Shown here in pieces: positions 59,375 through 64,000 of a DNA stretch of 64,000 nucleotides. The position numbers were made by a program, and so were the translations under genes. Within the stretch, counting starts at the first letter, position 1. Each line of letters starts with the position of its first letter. The notes below the pieces were generated by a model, which worked only from the letters and a program-made list of their open reading frames with translations, did not search any database and had not been told where the DNA came from. Source of the stretch: Planctomycetota bacterium (GTDB lineage: Bacteria > Planctomycetota > MHYJ01 > JACQXL01 > JACQZI01); contig JACQZI010000011.1 of NCBI GenBank assembly GCA_016207825.1, positions 1-64,000 on the forward strand, given 5' to 3'.

Positions 59375-60298
59375 TTATTTCTGCTCTTTCTTCTTCTTTT
59401 TTTCCTCTTCCTGTTTTTTCTTTTCTTGTATTTTTCGGTAGTCATCCAAGGCTTTCTTCATGGCAGTCTTCAGGGCTTTTGTATCCTTGGCTCCCGTAAT
59501 CCTTAGCAGGGGGCTCTTTTCCAACTCTGTTTCTTCCGGGTCTACGATAAATATTGCTGGGGCAGAGGAAACGCCCCATTTTTGCATACGCTCAAAGGCT
59601 TCTTCATCTTCAGCTTGTTTTTTCTTTTCTTCTTCACTAAGCTCCTTTGCCTCATCAGGCTTCTTGGGCTTTTCCACTGCTTTCAACTTGACAAATACGA
59701 ATTTCTCGTTGGTCTTAAGGAGCAGGCGGTCTTCTAAGGCTTTCAGCGTTTTTTCCGAACTCTTTTGCCCATCAACAAAGGCGATGAAAAGGAGTTTCTT
59801 CCCCGCGTTAGCATGCTCCACCCCCTTTTCCACGGAATCCAGCCAGCTAATTTCCTTAGAGGCATACAACGCCAGCGCTCTTTTGATTATCTCCAGCGCT
59901 TTCCCCGGCGCGGTTTCGTTTTGCATACGGTAAAGGAAAGAATCGCGGGTGATTTCGTTCTCATCCGGGTCAACGACAACTATTCCACCTTTTTTGGTGT
60001 ATTCATCCATTTTATATTTTTCGGCTTCCTTGGGAGAGGCGTTAACCATATGGAATTCATGGGACATTTCTATAAACTTTTCGTCGGCAAGCACACGGCT
60101 TGCTTCTTCCTGCTGGACTGCTCAGGCATCACAGGTGGAAAATATCAGGACAGGCTTGCCGTCGGATTGGGCATTTTTAACGGCATCGTCATATTTCTTT
60201 TCCCAGCTAATTTTGGGTTTTCCGGGCTTATTTTGCGCCTGCGCCACACCAACCAGCAGGCAGATAACGAGCAATATGAGAAACATCTTTTTCCACAT
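59375..60298 (-). CDS. Candidate selenoprotein: exported double-thioredoxin-fold protein with CxxU
   Basis: Reading through one in-frame UGA (60122-60124), this frame encodes 307 residues. It has a signal peptide (about 1-21, ending near AQA), a first thioredoxin-like domain with FSTCDAU, where U is the UGA, and a second thioredoxin-like domain without cysteines (about 140-280, AFVDGQKSSEK ... SSAPAIFIVDPEE). The position of UGA is the second cysteine of a CxxC site. Coding pattern continues without change after it (AVQQEEASRVLADEKFIEMSHEF). A hairpin lies 18 nt downstream (60103-60087). The second ATG (60298), 7 nt from an AAGGAGG site, is chosen over that at 60304. TGA is a normal stop elsewhere. 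Confidence 0.72.
60087..60103 (-). promoter_or_regulatory. Candidate bacterial SECIS hairpin
   Basis: On the minus strand, GCAAGC-CGTGT-GCTTGC forms a perfect 6-bp stem with a 5-nt loop. It begins 18 nt after the UGA, the apical loop starts 24 nt after it, and the second loop base is G, all within the range described for bacterial SECIS elements. Confidence 0.6.
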
Positions 60299-60331
60299 AG
60301 CCATTCCTCCTTAATGCAGTTCGTGGTTGGT

Positions 60332-60359
60332 ATTATACCTCAATTTTATTTAATGTCAA
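60332..60359 (-). promoter_or_regulatory. Promoter of the candidate selenoprotein gene
   Basis: Read on the minus strand: TTGACA (60359-60354), 16-bp spacer, TATAAT (60337-60332). The leader to the ATG at 60298 is about 27 nt and contains AAGGAGG. Confidence 0.8.
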
Positions 60360-60462
60360 TAGAAATCTTGCTAGGTTCCCTACTTTTTCTAACAGGGACT
60401 TAAATGAGACTTTGATGAGACGATTTCTTCCAGGTCTATGCGGGAAACCCCTATTTTAATAG

Positions 60463-62007
60463 TTATGCAAACCGTGAACGGTCAAGACTACGGTATTGGA
60501 TGGCTTCCGAAATATGCGCGGTCGCGATATCTTCCGCCTTTTCCATATCCGCAATCGTCCGCGCCACTTTAAGTATCCTGCCATACGCCCGGGCGGATAA
60601 TCCTAATTCGTCTATCGCCTGCCTCAAGAGGCTTTCCGAATCTTCGCCCAGCTTGCAATATTTCTTGATATGCCTTGTCGTCATCTGGGCATTGCAGTTA
60701 ATCTTATCATTCCTAAACCTTTCAAGTTGAATCTTGCGTGTTTTGGTTACGATATTGCATATTTCGACTGATGAAGTGCCTTCGGCTTTGGAGGATAATT
60801 CACGGTAAGCTACGGACGGGACATCCAGATGTATATCAATCCTGTCCAACAGGGGTCCAGATATCCTGGTTAGGTAGCGCTGGACCTGGTTCGGAGAACA
60901 TTGGCATTCCTTTTTCGGGTCCCCGTAAAAACCACAGGGACATGGATTCATAGCCGCAACCAGCATGAATTTTGCCGGATAAGAAACAGTAGCGCTCGCC
61001 CTGCCGATGGAAATAATCCCTTCTTCCAGCGGCTGCCTCAGGCTTTCCAGAAGATTCCTGTGGAATTCAGGCAGTTCATCCAAAAAAAGGACACCGTTAT
61101 GCGACAAGCTGATTTCGCCCGCCCTAGGCAATGTCCCCGAACCGCCTCCGATTAATCCCGGCTCCGAGCAAGTATGGTGTGGCGCGCGGAACGGGCGGGT
61201 AGCTATCAAGGAATTATCCGGCGGCAAAAGTCCCGCTACGCTGTGGATACGCGTGGTTTCCAAAGATTCCTGCAAAGTCAACCGCGGCAAAATAGTCGGT
61301 AACCGTTTGGCGAGCATGGTCTTTCCGCTTCCGGGAGGACCTATCATCAGGATATTGTGACCGCCTGCCGCGGAAATGGTCAAAGCACGCTTGGCATGTT
61401 CCTGCCCTTTGACATCCGAAAAATCAACTTCGTATTGATTGGACTCACTGAATATTTTATTGATATCCATCTTTAGAGGGTTTATCTTTATCTCACGATT
61501 AAGGAATCCGACCGCCTCGGATAATTTGCCGACCGGTATGACCTCCAACCCTTCCACCACGGCGGCTTCCATGGCGTTTTCTTTGGGGAGGATTAATCCC
61601 TTTACGCCTTTTGAAGCGCATATCATTGCCATGGATAAGGCACCCTTGACTGGGCGGATTAAGCCTTCCAAAGCCAGTTCGCCGATAATCGCATACCCTT
61701 TCAGATTATCGCGCGGGATTATATCATTCGCGGAAAGGATGCCGATGGCAATAGGCAGGTCATAAACCGGTCCTTCCTTTTTTATATCAGCCGGCGCGAG
61801 GTTAATGGTCAATTTGCTCTGCGACGGGAATTTATAGCCTGTATTGGCAAAGGCAGTGATGATACGGTCGCGGCTTTCCTTGACAGCAGTATCGGGGAGC
61901 CCGACTATCACAACCGATGGCATCCCGCGCCGGGCGTGGTCAACTTCTATTTCCAAAAGATGCGCTTCTATTCCCTTAACCGCAGCGGAGATTACTTTGG
62001 ACAGCAT
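60463..62007 (-). CDS. YifB/ComM-type Mg-chelatase-like AAA ATPase
   Basis: The 514-residue protein has the N-terminal Lon-protease-like ChlI domain, then an AAA+ domain with Walker A GPPGSGKT, Walker B VLFLDELPEF, and a C-terminal helical Mg-chelatase domain (LSARAYGRILKVARTIADME). The MNPCPCGFYGDPKKECQCSP zinc-like segment is typical of this family. ComM members drive branch migration during natural transformation; the role in this organism is unknown. It begins 3 bp after the M16 gene. Confidence 0.93.
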   Translation of the reverse strand: MLSKVISAAVKGIEAHLLEIEVDHARRGMPSVVIVGLPDTAVKESRDRIITAFANTGYKFPSQSKLTINLAPADIKKEGPVYDLPIAIGILSANDIIPRDNLKGYAIIGELALEGLIRPVKGALSMAMICASKGVKGLILPKENAMEAAVVEGLEVIPVGKLSEAVGFLNREIKINPLKMDINKIFSESNQYEVDFSDVKGQEHAKRALTISAAGGHNILMIGPPGSGKTMLAKRLPTILPRLTLQESLETTRIHSVAGLLPPDNSLIATRPFRAPHHTCSEPGLIGGGSGTLPRAGEISLSHNGVLFLDELPEFHRNLLESLRQPLEEGIISIGRASATVSYPAKFMLVAAMNPCPCGFYGDPKKECQCSPNQVQRYLTRISGPLLDRIDIHLDVPSVAYRELSSKAEGTSSVEICNIVTKTRKIQLERFRNDKINCNAQMTTRHIKKYCKLGEDSESLLRQAIDELGLSARAYGRILKVARTIADMEKAEDIATAHISEAIQYRSLDRSRFA

Positions 62008-62010
62008 AAA

Positions 62011-63300
62011 TTAATGTTTCGGACGTATTATGGATACCGCATGCTGCGTCTCGTCGAGGCATTCTTCCATCCGTTTAAGAACGTCTTTTAAAAGCACCCG
62101 CTTGATGTATTTCACGGTGTCGAATATCTTGATGCCGTTAAATTGATAATAAATAAAAGCCGAGGAAACGTGTTCCGGTGAATCGAACAGGCGCACGAAC
62201 CGTCCTGTGGATTTGCGCTTAATCAGGTTTAAATCCCGCTTTTTGATAAGATTCTTTTTGGCGCGCTTGATTCCTTCCAAGAGTCTTGCGTAAAGCTCGT
62301 CAGGATTTTCTGCCTCACCCCCGAGCGTCGCCATGCCGTAAGTTGGGTGTATTTCATAATTAAAGCCGAAAGTCTCGTCAATTACCCCGTCGGTATAAAG
62401 GCGATTATATAATTCGGATGACTTGCCGAAGATACAATCCATCATGATATCCGTGCAGATATTCTGCATCATAAGTTTCGTCCCGGTCATGCCGGTTTTT
62501 CTATCTTTGTAGCCGATGTTTATACGCGGGCGGGCAACCGCCATTTTGATATCGGTTTTCAGGTTCCTTATTTCAGGCGGTTCTGTAACGGTCTTGCGTG
62601 CTATTTTATATCCTTCTGGAGATTTTAAGGATTTATTCTTGAAATATTTTTCAAGCTCTTTGATGACCTTTTCCCTGTCGATATCACCGGCAAAGACGCC
62701 TATCATATTCGCCGGATGGTAGAAAGTATTATAGCAATCCTTTAAAGTCTGGGGTGTTATCGCCTGTATGCTTTCTGGAGTCCCGCCGATATCCAGACGA
62801 ACCGGATGCTTATGATACAAGTTTTCGGCAAGGTTCCTGGCGATTTTCAGGTCCGGCATATCCTGATACATCCTCACTTCCTGCTCGATGATGTGTTTTT
62901 CCTTTGCTACACCCTCATCCGTAAAATACGGCTCGAAAGCAAGCTTTAAAAGAAGTTTTAGGTTCTCATCAAAATTCTCGGTCGAAGTAAAGAAATACAG
63001 GGTCATGGTATAACCAGTTGAGGCATTGTAATAGGCGCCCTGCTGGGCAAATTCTTGCATGATATTACCACACTCTTTATGGAACATCAAATGCTCTAAA
63101 AAATGCGCTACGCCGGAAGGAGTCTTGACCCAATCCGTATGCGCCGGTGGTTTAAACTCCAAGTCGAGCGCGCCGTATTCCACGGCAAACATCGTGCTTT
63201 TCTTGCTCAGGCCTTTTTTGGGAATAAACGCCAGGGAAAGCCCGTTAGAAAGCTTATCAAAATAATAAGTCTCTTTTAATGCGCTGCTTGTTATTTTCAT
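62011..63300 (-). CDS. M16-family zinc peptidase
   Basis: The 429-residue protein has the inverted zinc motif HFLEH (66-70) with a third ligand in the KEKHIIEQEVRMYQD region, and the later R/Y domain of YmfH-type M16 peptidases. The YmfF partner domain that often lacks the motif is not in the window. It likely degrades small peptides. It has a textbook promoter with the -10 box 8 nt before the ATG, and yifB follows with a 3-bp gap. Confidence 0.92.
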   Translation of the reverse strand: MKITSSALKETYYFDKLSNGLSLAFIPKKGLSKKSTMFAVEYGALDLEFKPPAHTDWVKTPSGVAHFLEHLMFHKECGNIMQEFAQQGAYYNASTGYTMTLYFFTSTENFDENLKLLLKLAFEPYFTDEGVAKEKHIIEQEVRMYQDMPDLKIARNLAENLYHKHPVRLDIGGTPESIQAITPQTLKDCYNTFYHPANMIGVFAGDIDREKVIKELEKYFKNKSLKSPEGYKIARKTVTEPPEIRNLKTDIKMAVARPRINIGYKDRKTGMTGTKLMMQNICTDIMMDCIFGKSSELYNRLYTDGVIDETFGFNYEIHPTYGMATLGGEAENPDELYARLLEGIKRAKKNLIKKRDLNLIKRKSTGRFVRLFDSPEHVSSAFIYYQFNGIKIFDTVKYIKRVLLKDVLKRMEECLDETQHAVSIIRPKH

Positions 63301-63308
63301 GGGTTTAG

Positions 63309-63337
63309 ATTATACAAGATAAAGAAGCGCCTGTCAA
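63309..63337 (-). promoter_or_regulatory. Promoter of the M16-yifB operon, leaderless layout
   Basis: Read on the minus strand: TTGACA (63337-63332), 17-bp spacer, TATAAT (63314-63309), then 8 nt to the ATG at 63300: a perfect consensus promoter. Confidence 0.85.
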
Positions 63338-63356
63338 AGATAACAAATCCTTATCC

Positions 63357-63384
63357 TTGACTTTGACCAAATTTATGGTAGAAT
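63357..63384 (+). promoter_or_regulatory. Promoter of queD
   Basis: TTGACT (63357-63362), 16-bp spacer, TAGAAT (63379-63384), with the ATG 13 nt further on at 63398. Confidence 0.65.
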
Positions 63385-63397
63385 TACGCCATTACTT

Positions 63398-63769
63398 ATG
63401 TACGAACTGGTAATCAAAACTAAATTCTCCTCCGCCCATCGCCTGAAACACTACAAAGGCAAATGCGAGGAACTGCACGGGCATAATTGGGATGTGCAGG
63501 TTATCCTGGAGGGCGAGGCGCCGGATAAAATCGGCTTGCTGATTGATTTCAAGGAAGCCAAGAAGATTATCCATAAGGAAACCGAGATGCTCGACCATAA
63601 GTATCTAAACCAAATTGAATATTTTAAAACGCATAACCCGACAACCGAAAATCTCGCGCGGTTTTTATACGGGAAACTGTCCGCGGCTTTTAAGCGGCGC
63701 GGAGTAAAAGTTAAAAAGGTAGGCGTCTGGGAATCCCCCGAATGCGGGGCGTATTTTAGTGAGGAGTAG
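63398..63769 (+). CDS. queD: 6-carboxytetrahydropterin synthase
   Basis: The 123-residue enzyme converts dihydroneopterin triphosphate to 6-carboxytetrahydropterin in queuosine synthesis. Zinc-binding histidines are in FSSAHRL and LHGHNWD, the catalytic cysteine in KGKCEELHG, and the final glutamate in VWESPECGAYF. It is the second queuosine gene in the window besides queC (40594). The size is normal for the short PTPS-I type. Confidence 0.95.
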   Translation: MYELVIKTKFSSAHRLKHYKGKCEELHGHNWDVQVILEGEAPDKIGLLIDFKEAKKIIHKETEMLDHKYLNQIEYFKTHNPTTENLARFLYGKLSAAFKRRGVKVKKVGVWESPECGAYFSEE

Positions 63770-63783
63770 TTATCAGTTATTCT

Positions 63784-63861
63784 GTTAAATCTGTTCCCGC
63801 CAGAGGCGGGTCTGCCTTTGGCATGATAATCCCGTTGTTAAAATAACGGAGCGAATTAATT
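63784..63861. other. Spacer with palindrome CCCGCCAGAGGCGGG
   Basis: The palindrome CCCGCCAGAGGCGGG (near 63797-63811) lies between queD and the next gene, together with an imperfect GGAG ribosome-binding stretch at 63848-63851. Confidence 0.5.
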
Positions 63862-64000
63862 ATGCTATGTAAAAACTGCAATAAGCGGCCGGCAACCATC
63901 CACCTGACTGAAATAAGCCATAATAATGTAAAGCAGGAAATTCACCTGTGCGAGGAATGCGCACAGCAAAAGGGGCTTCCTTATAAACTGCAGTTCTCGC
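63862..64000 (+). CDS. McsA-like zinc protein, 5' end only
   Basis: The first 46 codons give MLCKNCNKRPATIHLTEISH and further on HLCEECAQQKGL, i.e. two CxxC pairs as in McsA (the activator of protein arginine kinase McsB) and related UvrB/UvrC-motif proteins. The gene runs off the end of the window. An arginine-kinase partner would be expected downstream but cannot be seen. Confidence 0.78.
   Translation, partial: MLCKNCNKRPATIHLTEISHNNVKQEIHLCEECAQQKGLPYKLQFS

Noticed and set aside
59375-60304. Plain pseudogene with a nonsense mutation
   Set aside because: Possible, but the UGA lies exactly at the redox position, a SECIS-like hairpin follows, and the remaining 240 codons are intact, so recoding explains more.
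59375-60304. Genome-wide reassignment of UGA
   Set aside because: Several genes here end properly at TGA (for example the sigma-54 activator, the PilM-PilN fusion and copy 2 of the unknown family).
1-64000. tRNA or rRNA genes
   Set aside because: No T-loop/acceptor patterns or rRNA-like stretches were noticed by eye; a covariance search would be decisive.

Overview
The window carries a dense, mostly forward-oriented bacterial chromosome segment with standard code 11 (TAA, TAG and TGA all end genes here). Gene content (large secreted beta-propeller/FnIII and RCC1 proteins, TPR proteins, an FHA protein beside a PilM-type cluster with a GspG pseudopilin, prenyltransferase/squalene-oxidase repeat proteins tied to an ECF sigma factor, CHASE2 cyclase, ADP-forming acyl-CoA synthetase, tryptophanase) suggests an uncultured anaerobic or fermentative member of the PVC superphylum, most likely Planctomycetota. 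This placement is an inference; no rRNA is present to test it. No tRNA, rRNA, CRISPR array or prophage was seen.

Layout. 0.2-5.6 kb: PilZ protein, DEDDh exonuclease-WYL fusion, then pgi, tryptophanase and thiolase. 5.7-11.4 kb: one giant secreted protein (seven-bladed propeller, 11 FnIII domains, glycine-rich tail). 11.4-15 kb: def, thiL, a REP-associated transposase (RAYT) wedged between thiL and tsaE, and an M42 peptidase. 15-21.5 kb: ECF sigma factor, TPR protein, a zinc-finger anti-sigma protein fused to an alpha/alpha-toroid domain, and a second toroid protein. 21.7-24.3 kb: an orphan RHS-core protein with an HExxH motif, a small lipoprotein, and a transglutaminase-like TPR protein with a probable frameshift. 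24.4-26.3 kb: a degenerate 22-bp tandem array and an unrecognised 264-residue protein. 26.5-33.5 kb: fmt, DUF116, DUF5679, polysaccharide deacetylase, CHASE2 adenylate cyclase, SH3 protein, M48 lipoprotein and frr. 33.6-40.5 kb: a sigma-54 activator, an excellent sigma-54 promoter, an RCC1 propeller protein, a second member of the unknown family, a second degenerate 22-bp array, an orphan ORF carrying a REP palindrome, and a decayed third member of the unknown family. 40.6-50.3 kb: queC, a class IV aminotransferase, then an FHA / PilM-PilN fusion / PilO-like / TPR / GspG cluster. 50.3-60.3 kb (mainly minus strand): tyrS, rplT, MBL hydrolase, BioD-like/DRTGG protein, ADP-forming acyl-CoA synthetase, rpiB, TsaC-phosphatase fusion, and a thioredoxin-like gene with an in-frame UGA. 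60.4-64 kb: YifB, M16 peptidase, queD and the start of a McsA-like gene.

Main points of interest. (1) The thioredoxin-fold gene at 59375-60298 reads through a single UGA placed exactly as the second residue of a CxxC-type active site (C-D-A-U), with a compact hairpin where a bacterial SECIS is expected: a strong selenoprotein candidate. (2) A new protein family of about 265 residues occurs three times (two intact, one remnant), two of them close to degenerate 22-bp tandem arrays of related form. (3) Several families of short palindromes are scattered through the window and some sit in frame inside conserved genes (rpiB, a sigma-54 activator, an aminotransferase, the RAYT itself). (4) A sigma-54 activator gene is followed directly by a GG-N10-GC promoter. 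(5) Many genes have textbook -35/-10 boxes 6-8 nt before the start codon, pointing to leaderless mRNAs. (6) Metabolically, tryptophanase, thiolase and ADP-forming acyl-CoA synthetase fit amino-acid fermentation with ATP made from acyl-CoA thioesters, while queC and queD belong to queuosine synthesis and tsaE and tsaC to t6A tRNA modification.
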